DNA of 64,000 nucleotides from Druceiella hillmani (GCA_039881145.1 JAYKKI010000148.1:1061501-1125500), one strand, 5' to 3'. Counted from the first letter of the stretch, positions 23,603 to 39,249 are shown. The notes: a model not told the origin generated them from the letters alone. Made by a program: numbers and translations.

Positions 23603-26600
23603 AAACTTGACTTAGCGTTTTACTTTTTGCCTTTAACTCAAATATTTCGTATTGCTTTTTATCCTTGTGGTATTATAAACGGGAATAAAATCTCTGTTTA
23701 TTATACTGACAATTACAGAATAGACAACAATATTGCTAATTGCAGTTTGACAACTTAGGTTTCATAAAATACATAAAATTTAATACATACAATGTGTTCT
23801 TGCTTTAATCTAACTTTTAGTAATTTTCAAAATAATTTTGAAGCATCAATATTATGAAGTATAATTTGAGGCGCATCATGTACAATAGCTAACATTTTGA
23901 AGAACTGATGTTTAATTTACTATTGAAATATTATCAAGGATGGTTTATTGCAAGGAGTTGACTTTTTCTTCTACATTTATTATATGTAGTAATAAATATA
24001 TTTTTAGGATCTAGTGCCGACATCTATTTTTGTTGATAATTCTTTTTTTTCTGCAATATAAAACTAACGTTGAATTTTTGGTAACTATTTAACTTCGTAC
24101 TTTCATAAAAATTCGTCGATTCTAAGTACAACTGAGTTAAATTTTGTTTTCATCTAAGTTCATATCACCATCGCTAACAATATTACTATCTTAATAGAAA
24201 AAGTCTCGTACCTACTCTATTAGAGTCGTTCATACGAAGAGGGAATTCATACAGAGAATATTCTTTGTGTCTATTCTTATACCCTTCATTCCGCTCATAT
24301 TATTTACAAATAACCGTTTCAAATGGGATGCCTAGCTGTAATATTTGATATATCTAGCGCTTTGCGATAGACGCTCGAAATTATATGAAAATTTTATTTC
24401 AATAAAATAAAATGGATTTATAAAAAATAACTTAAAAAATAATAAGACAATCGTATCCAATTTTAGTAATCTATTTAAAAAATGATTCAAATAAATTATA
24501 GCAATCAGGTAGACTTTTTGATTACAATCTTTAAAAGACATAAAAATTCAAAAACATTTCGAAACTAACGGAACTAAGTCATTTCTCCACAGAACTAAGT
24601 ACAAACTAAGTTAAAAAAGTACCAAAATAGGAACACAATTAGACATAAGTTGAGAAGTATAATTATTAATTTTAATACGATTAAAGTATCAAGAAACCTA
24701 TTAACAAGTGTTTCCAAAAAGTTTTGGAATTCAAATAAACTAAATTTAATATACTTGTTTGTTTATTTGTTAGTTAGGTAAATGAACCAAAACGAATTTC
24801 TCGGAATTTCCGTATAATCATATAAGCTAAATAGACAAATCAAACATTCCAATTCAGTTTGGATATTGAAAATTAAATTTAATATTTGTAGCAATATATT
24901 AAAAAATAATAACTTTAAATATTTTTAAATATAAATATTAATAGGTTTATAAAAGCAATCGGTTTATATTAAGTGTATACAAAAAAACTTCCAGAATTTA
25001 TAATAGAGAAGAACTGTCGTGCCTCTGCTCGCTACGATGGAATAAAGAAACGCATATAGTTTTACGTGGCACTCTTTTTGAGCAGTCGTTTAATAAGCCT
25101 CTCCTCATCGCCCCTGGTTTCAAATATATTGATGGCATACGAAATATTTTTTGATAAAAAAAATTTGTATTCAAAATATTGTTTTTTTAAAACTTAGAAT
25201 TTACACAACGCTCTTTCGTATCGTTCTCTGTGGTGTGTTGGTTATCAAGCACATTAATTAAACGGTTTTAAATCAAAGATTGGTTTTAAATCAAAGATTG
25301 GTACTTTATGCTGGCTGAAAATATATTGATTTCAATATATATAATAAATACAGGAGATAGAACCAACTCCTTGCATTAAAAAATTAAAAAATCCATGTTG
25401 TTAAACCATAAGCAATCCATGCTATCAAAAAATCCTTAAATCATTAAGGATTTTAATGAATGTGACGAAAAGCGCTGCACGTGAATGCGAGAGATGTTCA
25501 TGTGTGTGTGAAAGAGAACTGACTGAACATAGCTTATACAGGAATACAAAACCAACGACTTTAATTATATGAACACTTTATTAACCCTCTAAGAGCGGTC
25601 TTTTAAAAATTAGGGAATAGATCACATAACATTTAACGATTATTTATTAGGAAACTACCCATAATATGTGTACATACGTTAATATTGTCTCTTTCTATAT
25701 AGAAATATATGTCAAGATACCTTTCTGCGTTTTGAAAAAGTTTCTTTTATTTTTCACTTTACGGTCGGAAAAAGGCTTGAAACGACATTTTATTTGTAAG
25801 TAAATAATATTTGTTTTTAATTTCTCTATGATGATTATTTTAAATTTATCTTGAAATAATAATAAGATAACAATAGCGAAATAGTAATAACTCAGTTGCT
25901 GTTTTAGATCATTGACATAGGGACAGTGTGATCACAGAATTTTGATATTTAGTTTTGGTTTAGAATGATATCCGCAATAATTAATGGAAATTGACTGATT
26001 TGAATTAAATCAATTATGTCGTAATGCAAATAATTCTGTACTCTGTTATTTACAAAAAGACCTAAAAACTTGTAAATACAACAATTTATTTTTACGTATA
26101 TTTTATTTAACTCTACGCTTCATTTCCAGATCTTGTTATTCCATTTCAAAATATATGTATAAAATTTATGATATTTCCGTAAAATTCGGCTTTATTCCTG
26201 TATTTAGTTCAGTCTGTAAGTACTATAGCGTGTCTATTTAATGCGACTTTAGTATGATGTTTTTGATCGTAATAACGCAATATGGATACATGTAGTTTTG
26301 TCATTTTTAAGGAGACTAGTTACTTAACTTTAGTTATCGCCTTTAATTTAGGCATGATCATAATAATTAATACATTACATCACTCGACACTTCGTATCTC
26401 TACGTTATTCAAGCGACGACTATTTAAGATATAATCATGTTGCTGTGTTTGAAGAAAAAGTTTTATTAAATCAAAACTGTGATAGCAATGATGCTATACT
26501 CAATATACACGTTACACACATATAAAAAAGGTATCAATTAACTTCGTTATTTGAGTTGATGTTCCTTGTTCTTCAAGGCTTCCATATGTCATTACGGGTT

Positions 26601-27800
26601 ACACTGTCAAAAGCATTGGAATAGCCAATGATTTCCTTATATAGGTGTTTGTAATATTCATTATATTTCTCTATTATTTAATAATATAAAATTCTTTTCT
26701 ATGGTTTCATTAGGTTCACATAGCATTTGAATTATTATTTAAACACCATCAGCTATCTCATTTTCCTACAAACAGCTCGAGTTCTACAATAACCGACCAT
26801 TATTTTCATTCCTTAACCCAAAGATGTCTAGACGTATATCTTAACTAGTATAAACAGAAACCTAACTAGTTCCCAAGAGGACAATAAAATTATTTAAATG
26901 GAACGAACGATGACAAGGAAGAGATATTCCATTTTAATCGTATGACAGTGGCTGTTTTGTGTATTGGTATGTAAGGAGTAGTTTTTTCGTTACGAGTGTA
27001 TATCAGTAGGGGTACTCTAGTATCCGAATGAAAACGGTAATTTATATATTCGACGTGTCGGTCTTGGACTTGTGATTTCGAAACTTTATGTAAAATACTC
27101 TAAAGTCACGGTGAATATTAAAATTCTTGGATTTTTATGGCCAGTAAAAATATTATTTATAATATTCATAATAATTTTACATTTTCAAAATATCGAACAT
27201 TCCATGTAAATATTACTGATGTGAATATTTATTTCTTAACTACATCTAAAATACAAAAATAGATAAAGAAAATAACATTCTTATTATTCTTAATACACTG
27301 CATAACCTATTTTCCATAAAAGTAACAATTATAGTCAAATGATCTCTTAGAGTTCCGAAATTCTTTAATAATTTTATTAAATGGCATGTAATCTAATCAG
27401 CGATTTTGTTATCACAATTTTGTAAAGCTGCTCCTTACCATGGTATAAAATTGTTCTTCTTTTCTTTGATGTATTTAGAACTCCTTCTTTAATAAATATG
27501 TCATTTAGCCTATCCGCTATGTAAATTTATCCCTTTATGATATCTTTTACTTATTTTATTCTCCTTTCTTTGATATAGAGTTTACATTTACAGTGGGTTC
27601 CGTATTATTCCTATAATTAAAATAATATATCACAATAAGCGATACCAGCTTTAGACTATATTAACCAATCTGGAGTCAACAAACAAAGCAATTTAAGTAT
27701 TCTTTTGTTTTTCACTATGATTAACGTTCTCCGTTGTAGCACTGCTAGTTGCCGTCTGTTTACTGATAATTTCAAACAATTCCTGAAATGAAAAGCAACG
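23603..27800. other. AT-rich stretch with no recognised gene
   Basis: Nothing convincing over about 4.2 kb. Small items are an 18-bp direct duplication at 25264-25299 (unit GGTTTTAAATCAAAGATT) and a short hairpin around 25429-25454. Confidence 0.45.
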
Positions 27801-27839
27801 TTTGTGATTTCTTTCAAAGTGATATCGACTCAGCATTTC

Positions 27840-28590
27840 AAGGAATTCTCAGCAACAATTTACAATTTAATACAAGCAAATGCGCAATCGTGACACCTCA
27901 CGCCTACATGTATCCTTAATCCAGAATTTTGGGTCAAAGAGAAGGTCGTTCGAAAGAGGAATATTCCATGCCGGATCTCGGTGTGATTATAGACAGATAT
28001 CTTTTATTTTGTAATCATTTCATTGAAATCTCTCAGGCGAATTAAGGAATGCTAAGTTTCGTCATGTGACATTCTTGTGGTTTTCATGACAGTTGGTGTA
28101 TTATCACCTTACTCAATTCTTTATTACTTTGAATTGTTGAATCTAAAGTAATTATTTAGTTTCTGTATATTGGAGATAAATACTCATATCGGATTTGTAC
28201 TATATTGTTACTATATACTCACGGGGGTAATTATTGGAAAATTTTAATAGATTTTTTACGGGCAACACCTTTATTTTTTTCCTTCAGGTTTTGTGATAGG
28301 CATGGTAAGAGGAGGAATTTCCTGCAACTTCGACGAACATTTCTTAAGAGCATGTATTTTTTTAAATTAATAAATAGTTATGTTGATAATCCCTCGGGCT
28401 TGGCTTTGATAACGCTTCATACTTGTGACTATTGCGTGAGAGGGTAGAGTCATAGTTTATTTCATCTGCCTAGGACGCGAACGTACATTCTCTAGCGCTC
28501 ACCAGTTTCGACGCACTTACCTACATGGATCAATACGGTATTAATCCTCATTCTTAATATTTTTCAACTCCATTGATTGCCTTAAACAAT
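27840..28590 (+). pseudogene. Jockey-like LINE RT C-terminal remnant
   Basis: Plus-strand pieces fit the end of a jockey-group ORF2. NNLQFNTSKCAIVT (about 27855) is the block that usually reads LxLNxxKCxxM. PDLGVIIDRYLLFCNHFIEI (27968-28030) is the conserved DLGVxxDxxLxFxxH block and is followed by GMLSFV. Positions about 28330-28450 read RRTFLKSMYFFKLINSYVDN and then PSGLALITLHT, matching the family's RR...FF..LINGxIDSP..L block. About 28455-28520 reads SLFHLPRTRTYIL.RSPVST, the terminal F.LPRxRTNY...SPIS block. Stops and frameshifts occur throughout and the RT core is missing. Confidence 0.82.
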
Positions 28591-28635
28591 ACAATAATTA
28601 TTTTATTTTATGAAATCGGAAGAACTATAATTATG

Positions 28636-28696
28636 ATAAATTTCAGCTTTTAGCACTAAGAGTATATAAATTTCAGCTTTTTAGCACTAAGAATCT
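28636..28696. repeat. 30-bp tandem duplication
   Basis: ATAAATTTCAGCTTTT(T)AGCACTAAGA-type unit present twice, head to tail, with a one-base indel and a few changes. Confidence 0.9.
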
Positions 28697-29399
28697 ATGA
28701 GTAAAACGAGATGTGACGTACCAGACGGGAAAACATGGGACAGACAGACAGACATGGGAAAGCTAAGACGATTCCTGAGTTGGCTAGTGAGATCTATGAA
28801 AGGAAAGAAATGTAAAATTATGACGTTAATTTACACAGCCTGTTTTGAAATCGTAAATTACCATAAACGTGATTTTTCGATTAACAATTAGTTAATTTTA
28901 TGGTTATTTTAAATAATTTGTGTATTTCTGTTTTATTTATTATTATTTATATCAGTGCATACAACCTTCTGTACTTGTACACTCTTGTACACGGTACTTG
29001 TACCTTCGGTACTTGTATACTTGTTTTTTTATTTTCAATAATAAATAAATCATCTAGCACAACACCTGACACCTCATAATGAAAATAAGCAAAAATGTGG
29101 GCGTTTGTCAATAAAAAAGATAATTACATTTGTAACAATGAAAGTAAGGTATCGTTTTCACGTATAAAATAGGTTTAATGAAAGCTGTTGTAGCTAATTT
29201 AAAATGTCCTAAATCAAAAAGGTTAGAATAATTAAATTAAGAGGAATTATATAATGAACTTAAAACCAAAATGCCATCGCGTGTGTTTATTTAGAGTCAG
29301 CCCTTTGATATCGTATTTGCTCTGAAGATAATAATTGGGTGTGTATACATTTAAACATTACAACAAATAAATATACTCGAAATGTAATATAACGATTAG

Positions 29400-29560
<161 letters not shown>

Positions 29561-29569
29561 ATTTATTTT

Positions 29570-30545
29570 TTTTTTATTTTTTTTACGAAATAAGTTGAAA
29601 AAAATCCAGTTGGATATTTTGCAAAGTTAACAGTCGCTAATATCAATTGTTAATAAAAATATATCGATTGGGTTTCCACAGCCTTCAAATTGTAGCTATT
29701 ACAAATTATAAAATTTGTAATTATACGATTACTGTTCTTCTTTCTGAAATTTTGCCTTTGTATGAAAGGGTTTTACAAAAATTACAGTTATTTAGTGTAG
29801 ATACAAGATTTACATTTGAATCTTATATCCTCTGCAGAGATAGTATCGAGTCAAAGTTCTAAACTTAAAGTCCTGCCGACCGCGTGTGACTAAAGTTCTC
29901 TTTTTTTCTCAATTTTACGCATATGTACACAGTTAGTGTAAATTACGTTACACTGTCCTCTTCGTGTGAAAAGATAAATATATTTTAAAATATATTATTT
30001 TTATGAGGTTTCCGTTAACTTTTTGCAGGCCAACTACACACCATAAGTAGATTTATTATTACTCATAAACTTACAGACTCTACTTGCCTGTAAATATTTT
30101 TCTTTTAACATCCTTTTATATACTACCATTGTGAACACTTTTCAGTTAACCACAAAGAACGGTTTAAGTGATAAGAGGCAGGGACGCCTGATAAAAATTA
30201 TAATTTTAAAGTTCAATATAGTTAATATTTCGTAATCGAATCCTCGATTGGAAAAGTATTCATACTTTACATACTTCGAAATTGTAAATTGCAATGAACG
30301 TGTCTTTAAAAAATTTATAAATTATTAATTCTTATATGGATGTAGCAAAATAACGGACTAGTGTGGCAACTTGCACTCTCTGTAGAATTTGTATAATTCC
30401 ATTGATCACAACAAAATAAAATAAAATTAGTTGATTGCGAAAGCCACATTATGTTTTATCAAATTATGTACCAGTCCCGCTTTTAATCATTAGTGTAGTT
30501 AGAAAACAGTTTTAACGTATAGGCAATTTAACTAATTAACGTCTC
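29570..30545. other. AT-rich stretch with no recognised gene
   Basis: A 71-codon open frame (29647-29862) has no recognisable domain. Nothing else was seen. Confidence 0.4.
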
Positions 30546-30554
30546 GAAATTAAA

Positions 30555-31480
30555 GGGCTGTGAGGGAGGGAGTAGCGTACGCCGTTAAGCAGCCGTTACC
30601 GGCGACGGCTATGATGGTTCAGAAAGCAGAGGAATTGAAAGCTAAAACAAAATCAATTTTGAAAATCGATGCTTCGCTTCATGTGCAAACGGCTACGAAA
30701 TACGATTTATGGAAAACCTTGAAGAACATTTTCGAAGACTCTGGTTATTGACGAAAAATTAGTTTCCTGAGAACCTCATAAAAATATCGTTTGAAAACTG
30801 AAAATTCAAGACTAACTAGGTCAATAAACTCAAATAAATAACACAGAACTTGAAAATAACTGGTTTTGACTTCCAGTAAATTTTGAGCCAATGAAATTGC
30901 CATTGAGCATTCAGCCATTAAACATTCGGTCATAATATCAGTTCATGAAATAAAATTATTATTGCACATCAGTGTGAACGCCATAAAAACCAAGTTGTTG
31001 GCCATGAGTGCCGGTTTCGAGTTTAAGTGTGAAGATGCATTTATCGCTAACAATTTGCATAAGCGTGGTAGCACTGGTAGTAACAAAGCGCATCCGCTAC
31101 ATAGCGCCTTGATCGGAAATGGAACGCATCAGTCATCTATTAATGTTAGTGGAAGTGACACAACACACAAGATAATAATTTATTTTTACATACAGGGTTT
31201 TGTTTTGTCATGTCAAGATCAGTATTTTCTTAAGAAACAAACAGAAAACGGTATTATTATTCAGCATAGAAGCGGAATATATAGCCTTATGCGAATCTTG
31301 TAAGGAAGCCATTTATTTAAGAAATTTATAAAGTGAATAAAATTTGTGAAATGAAAGTATGTCAGTGGGTTGTATAGTGATAACCAAAGTTCTATCAAAT
31401 TACCATCTAATCCATTGCTTCATAATAGGCATATCAAACACGTAGACATAAATCATCATTTTGTAAGAAAGTGCGTAGCA
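30555..31480 (+). pseudogene. Second copia remnant: gag joined to RNase H
   Basis: Positions 30590-30750 read AEELKAKTKSILKIDASLHV, then QTATKYDLWKTLKNIFEDSG, the copia gag pattern. Pieces with the character of SFLRTS...LKTENS follow, then VNAIKTKLLAMSAGFEFKCE and DAFIANNLHKRGS (30968-31070), the gag segment before the zinc knuckle. Soon after, about 31190, the sequence switches to RNase H. It reads GFCFVMSRSVFS, then SIEAEYIALCESCKEAIYLR plus NL (about 31267-31330), then LYSDNQSSIKLPSNPLLHNR and HIKHVDINHHFVR (31370-31475). Protease, integrase and RT are missing, so a large internal deletion links gag to RNase H. LTRs were not identified. The orientation is opposite to the copia element at 20.3-23.6 kb. 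Confidence 0.88.
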
Positions 31481-31489
31481 AATAAGTAA

Positions 31490-33727
<2,238 letters not shown>

Positions 33728-33729
33728 CA

Positions 33730-35630
33730 AAACAAAGAAAATAATAATGTTTGAAGAAGCATTTTAAATCATTAGTTAGAACATTTTAAAAAGATTTAGA
33801 AGTGTCTATTAAAGATACGACGACTGATATTCATCTACTCGAGAAGAAAATAAGAAAAAGGGAAAGTTTCAATGAAAAGTTTCCAATTTATCAGCTGGGT
33901 CAAGCTGGTATCACGGGGGTGTATCAAACATAAAATATAAAAAATACTGTATGCGTCTGTCCTTAGAATCTCAAAATATCTCCAATAATATTATATAGAC
34001 GGATGCTCTATACTTTACTACATTATGATCGGATTTAGCCGTAATTTTTCAAATGAAATTATTAAGCTAATTAGATTTGCCTTTTAAGAGGAGCAAAACA
34101 CTATGGCCCTTAATTTTAATCCCCTTGCAAAGTGCATTCTTATCAAAATAATTGGTTACACATTTAATAAATTCAACAAATGGTTGACTACTATTTCACA
34201 TAAACAACTATATACTCAATAAATGACCCTGATAATTTCAAGCATACATAACAAGTTAATACTATTGAAGGCGAAAGAGAAAAAAGTTTAGAGACGACTT
34301 TGGAGCAAGGTATCTTATATGGTAGACTGATTGAATTATGATGAAAAAATGCTAAAGTCAACAAGTTGGCCGTAGTAATATATAAATTGAAGAGAAAAAC
34401 TAATAATAAAACAATATTATTAAAGTAAAAAAAAACTTTTCATTATTCACAGAGTTGCGAAAATTTATAGAACTTTCGAAATAAAAAAGTGTAGTAATTT
34501 AAAAAGAAAATTAGTTACCGAAGGTATTATGACTTTATATATAAATTTTTATCGTAAGCAAAATTTTATCAGATAATCTTGAACATGAAATCTTTTTGAA
34601 AATGGATGATGAGTCCAATAACCACATCCACATTGACCATCCTTACTAATTGTGATAATAAAAATCAATTAGGTGAGTGTCGCAATTAATTACTTTTTAA
34701 TACAATTTCAATTTTAATTTTCTCTCTTCATACTTTTTTTTGACATCTGTTTGTATATTTAAAGTAAAAATATTCGCAAATCCATTAGCAATACAATAAA
34801 TGGAAGTATTTATATCGAGTAAATTATTTTCTTTCAAATAATGTTTTTAATAAATAACTGCGCGCGAGCTCTTTTTTTAATGCGTCATTTTTTGTATTAC
34901 TTCTCTCAAGAAAAAAGTGATATTTGCATTTTTGTTGAACTAAATCCAAATTGTTTTTGAATATATTTATTTATATTTAATAACGGTATTATACACGATC
35001 CATTTATTTTTCTGTAGATAAGTCGAGTGCAGAATATTATTAATAGTCAACCTTGTAAGATAGCTTAAAATAAATTATTTATAAAAAAATAATATCTTGA
35101 AATTTATTTTGCATTTCTTTTGTTTACTTATTTATCTCTGATAAAATATTGCTAAATGGAAAGGAAACCAAAACCTTGTATTAAGAAAACTGATTAGGAT
35201 GCATTTAGTAAAACATTGTTATTTATTAACATTAACTTATTTATCAACCTAAAACTACCAACTGAAACAGCAGACTAGAAATGAATGAATAGAATAGATG
35301 AAGAATTTATCCATCTAATAATGATTACGAAATTAGAAGCAAAAATTAGCACACCTCCTATTCCAAACCAGGTTCTTCCTGTCATTAAACACCCAGTTAA
35401 ACAAAGAAGTTGATATTGATAAAAAGATAAACCCGCAAGAAATGACAGATGACTAGATATCACAGCAATAAAATAGTTTTCAATGGTCTAGGTAATCAGG
35501 GAAGCTAAAGTAGATAAATATTAAAGAGTCATAAAAAATGAAGTTAAAAAGAACTAGTTACAAAATTCTTCGATGAAATCTCAAGACGGTAAGTGGATAG
35601 AAGACCCTATGTAGAAGGTAAATATCTTCA
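33730..35630. other. AT-rich stretch with no recognised gene
   Basis: No convincing coding or RNA feature was recognised. Confidence 0.4.
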
Positions 35631-35635
35631 CCGAA

Positions 35636-35693
35636 TGCATTTTACAGGATAGGTTTAAATGCTGAGGTATTTAAACCTATCCTGTAAAATGCA
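35636..35693. repeat. Perfect 25-bp hairpin, 8-nt loop
   Basis: Arms 35636-35660 and 35669-35693 are exact reverse complements (arm core TTTTACAGGATAGGTTTAAA). The flanks lose complementarity at once. Confidence 0.95.
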
Positions 35694-36029
35694 ATGAATA
35701 AAAAGTATAGATTATTGAAAAGAAAAACGAAGTGGGCATATAATTGTTAAAGTAAGAGAAAAAGATGTTTAAAATTTACCCGGGGGTAGATTACTCTGGG
35801 GTAGATTGAAATATCACGTGCATGCATGTCTCCAATTCAATTAATAATTATAAAATAATATTTCACTATATTTTAATATTTAGATAGTGAGCTAAAAATG
35901 CAAAATTTAGTACTATTTAGTACATTTTCAAAGAATGATTTAAAGTAAAATCGATGCTTTGATACATATTAATACCGTTGCCTCAAGTATCGCTTACACT
36001 TTAATATAATACTATTGAACACTTACAGT

Positions 36030-36745
36030 AAAACTTTATCGACATGGAAGAAGAAATGAATATACTGGCTGAATCTTGTGGATCTGGGTTGGAGTAATTT
36101 CAGCAATAGCTGGATAATCTCCGGTCCAGGACATCTGTGGCGGTCCCCACCCTAGACTCGCTGAGCAAGAAGTATACGTCATTCCGCGACGTACTGACGA
36201 GAACTACTAACTTGGAACATCGGATTGAGAACTCGGAACATCGGAGACTAAAAGACGCCATAATACTCTCCACGGAGGATTGGATCCTGCCAACGACGTT
36301 CCGTTAAACGAAGTCCTAGATATTATCATCGGAAATCTCTGTTGTAAATCCATCATAAACGCCGATTAGAATCTTGTTATAGTCTTGGTCTTGCAAGCAC
36401 ACAACGCTCGAAACCCCGACCAGTTTTATTGAAATTTGCTCGGAAATCTGAACGTTATAAAGGCTGGTCAAAAAAAAATGTCTTAAAGGAACATGCACAA
36501 TGATAACTGAGTCGTTAATACCGTCGCGTCAATAACTGTTTTCAAAAGCGAGGGCAATATTTTCACTTGCCAACTGCTGAACTCGGGCTGGTAAGTTCAT
36601 AGTTCTATATGCAGAGGGATGCAAGAAAACAGTCACTATTCGCTTAGAGTCAGCAAAATTACGTAGCTAGTCCAGATGCAGCAAATACAACTGGAAAGCG
36701 GAATATATTAAGACCGCGACCAAAGAAATAAATTCACATTGTCTC
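36030..36745 (+). pseudogene. LINE ORF1 (gag-like) remnant
   Basis: This segment is GC-richer than its surroundings. The plus strand gives VAVPTLDSLSKKYTSFRDVL, then TRTTNLEHRIENSEHRRLKD, which looks like the coiled-coil region preceding the RNA-binding domain of LINE ORF1 proteins. About 36293-36350 reads NDVPLNEVLDIIIGNLC. Positions 36500-36660 read MITESLIPSRQ.LFSKARAI, then TRAGKFIVLYAEGCKKTVTI and RLESAKL. This parallels the C-terminal ISEDLT..R..L...AR...W...G.I.V motif of many insect LINE ORF1s. Several stops and frameshifts are present. The subfamily cannot be fixed. A LINE 3' end in the same orientation lies at 39.84-40.56 kb, but a link is unproven. Confidence 0.5.
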
Positions 36746-37033
36746 CTAATTGTATTAATTTCACAATTATATATGTTTTCTTCACTATTGTATCATTATG
36801 AATTTTTTTTCCAAATTCTTTTCGTAACTTTCTTCTATATCGAATGCACAGTTTCGCCGACTACTTATATTAAATACGATATAATAATTTGTCTTCTGGC
36901 AGGCGTGCGACTAACATATTTACAAGTCAAAACCTATTGTCTGTGTTCTCTATGGTGTTTTGGTCTTTACCGACGTTAGGTTGTTACGTTACTTTTAGTG
37001 TTAACATTTTCTTGTTGTTTTTTAGGTTTACCA

Positions 37034-37744
37034 TGTCTGTGATCGAAATATCAGTAGATCGTCAGAAGAGTGTAACTCAGATTCCGAGAATCAAAGGGAC
37101 ATGCCGGAATTATCAAATGAAGACTGCAGTGACGTAGAAGATGTACCATTAGACCACGTCATTGATGGTGAGTGTCAATCGGACTCTGAAATTGATGTTG
37201 ACGAGTTAAATGAAGATGACGATAATGATGATCTGCCAGTTGATGATGCATCTTCCGATGATGTAGTTCCATTGGCAAGATACCGGAAGTATTTCGAAAA
37301 AAATCGGTTCCGTTGGTCATCTCGACCTCCGGTTTCTCGATCAAGGACTTTGCAACACAACATCGTTCAACAACCTCCAGGATTGAATCCTTTTCAATCC
37401 TGGAGGTTGTTGAACGATGTTGTTTCATAGATGTTTTGGACAGAAATACAACACCATCCGATTTATGGCAGTTATTTTTTACTGCTGATATGTTAGAAGA
37501 AATCGTAAAACATACTATTGGATTGCAAGGGGAACTTCAGAGCGCTATTCGCTGGGTTCTCCAAATAGAAGAAGAACCTAGAACATCTTCGGCAGACAGC
37601 TCCAACAAATTAGAAACACGTAAAACTTGCTAAACGTGTGACCCAAAAAAAAAAATTAAAACATTTAATTTGTGTTTTCAGTGCAAAAATCCAATTTGCG
37701 TTGAATATTCTCAAAAAATGTGTGTTGGCTGCTGCGAGAAATTG
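37034..37744 (+). pseudogene. piggyBac relic lacking the catalytic core
   Basis: The plus strand encodes an acidic N-terminus: SSEECNSDSENQRDMPELSN, then EDDDNDDLPVDDASSDDVV. It is followed by the pre-catalytic FRWSSRPPVSRSRTLQHNIV and QQPPGLNP. After a hairpin-associated break it resumes as DRNTTPSDLWQLFFTADMLE and EIVKHT. At that point (about 37525) it jumps to a C-terminal-like GELQSAIRWVLQIEEEP, then RKTC.TCDPKKKIKTFNLCF, then QCKNPICVEYSQKMCVGCCE, the cysteine-rich zinc-binding end of piggyBac transposases. The catalytic DDD region (normally about 350 residues) is deleted. A stop replaces a residue inside the first C-x-x-C. This is a non-autonomous deletion derivative, now decayed. Confidence 0.9.
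37357..37423. repeat. Perfect 31-bp hairpin, 5-nt loop, inside the piggyBac relic
   Basis: Arms 37357-37387 and 37393-37423 are exact complements around TCCTT. The left arm encodes normal piggyBac sequence (HNIVQQPPGL). The right arm is its inverted copy and shifts the reading frame, so the inversion-duplication was added to a pre-existing coding sequence. Confidence 0.95.
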
Positions 37745-38049
37745 TGAATGTTAGGGGCTGTAATTTTGTAATGATTGTGATTTAATTGTGCCAATGATAG
37801 TTTTGTATAAGAGGATATATATTTAACTTACTAAAAATAATTAACAATAAGTAGTCTCATTGGTTGTTATTGCTTAGATCTCACCTTAATTAGAAAACCT
37901 ATAATTTGTTAAAATATTTGTAAGCCAACTTTTATTAATAGTAATAAGAAGTAAGAGGTGTCAATTTGAAGAGTTTATTGAAACAATTTAAAATTAAAAA
38001 AAACTGAAGAAAATGATGTAGTTTACATTTTTGCCAATTTATGACTTTT

Positions 38050-38143
38050 TAACCTTCATAATAGTACTTATATGTAACCTGTCACCATGACCGACATTAG
38101 GTGGATGTGTTTCTAGAATACACGTTAGGTGGCTAAGGGTTAA
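38050..38143 (+). mobile_element. Candidate piggyBac right terminus with TTAA
   Basis: The sequence CACGTTAGGTGGCTAAGGG (38121-38139) runs directly into TTAA (38140-38143). Read on the other strand, it starts TTAACCC, as piggyBac-type termini do. A related ACCGACATTAGGTGG subterminal block lies at 38090-38104, with a similar ACCGACGTTAGGTTG on the left side at 36969-36983. The left TTAA end was not found. Confidence 0.6.
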
Positions 38144-38299
38144 GATAATTATAAATTGTTTTCATATTTATTATGATAGCCCTGTGAAATAATTGTCTCG
38201 CATTTCATATAAAATTACAAAAAAATTAAACCTTCAATCACCCTCTTCTTAGTTTAATTACATTAACGTTTTTAACAAAAACAGCTTGTGTAAAATTCG

Positions 38300-38720
38300 T
38301 ATGTTAGTGGTTAAATGGTTTCGAAAATAAATGCAGGGCTAACATATTTTTCAGTATACATCGGAAGATATCTTACCAAAAAATATTGAAAAATATATTT
38401 GACAGTCTTGTAATTAGGCATTTCAAATGATATTCCATACCGTATAACGACTTAGAAAAAATTACAATACTTTATGCCTAAAATTTCCAAACAAATATTT
38501 TCGTGTTTATTTGAATATTGAGATCTTTATTATTTTTTTTGTAATATTGAGATCTTTATTGGGCTGTACGTGGGCATAAAACATATCAATGTTTTACCAC
38601 AATGCGAGATTCCGATTTTCTACATCAAGCGGTTTATGACGAAAAACGGCGGTGACTGACGGACGAAAAATTATATAAGTAATCTCATAAAGTTGTTTTT
38701 CATTTGGGATATGGAGCCGC
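38300..38720. repeat. Dispersed insect repeat (GACGGAC type), copy 2
   Basis: Shares TCAAGCGGTTTATGAC, GACTGACGGACGAAAA and ATTTGGGATATGGAGCC phrases with 5545-6060 and in part with 57030-57090. It contains an 18-bp direct duplication of AATATTGAGATCTTTATT at 38514-38531 and 38543-38560. Confidence 0.5.
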
Positions 38721-39191
38721 AAAAATTTTAAAAACGAAGTTTAGGAACAAAGTTTTTCTTTACCTAATGAGAAATATATGTTTGTCGAAATATTCTTTCT
38801 CTAAAGTAATGATCACTTAGATATGAGGAAATAGACAATTTGATTGCGTGAAATAATCAATCCCGCTAGGGATTTTTCAACCGTGATGATTTTAATTCAA
38901 TTACATAACAAATACAGTAATACAGTAAATTCTCCATGTTCATGATTTTTTCCATTGTTCTTTCTGATCAATTCTTTTCCGGAAACCAAAAATATTCTAC
39001 AAGTTTTTTTGGCAATTTTGCAAAAGCAATAGAGGTAACACTTCTATAATATTTTATTTTATTTTATTTAATGGTATTAAAGATGTCAGAAATAATAAAA
39101 ATTTAAAAAACGTCTAAATTAGGACGAATAAATGTAACAAAAAGTATGAAAAATATAAATTCTTGAATGTGAATTTATATTTTCCGCAATT

Positions 39192-39192
<1 letters not shown>

Positions 39193-39245
<53 letters not shown>
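39193..39245. repeat. (TA)n microsatellite
   Basis: About 50 bp of uninterrupted TA repeats. Confidence 0.95.

Positions 39246-39249
<4 letters not shown>

Noticed and set aside
37159..37428. Minus-strand and overlapping frames across the piggyBac acidic region
   Set aside because: Shadow frames of the plus-strand piggyBac N-terminus, lengthened by the 31-bp hairpin.
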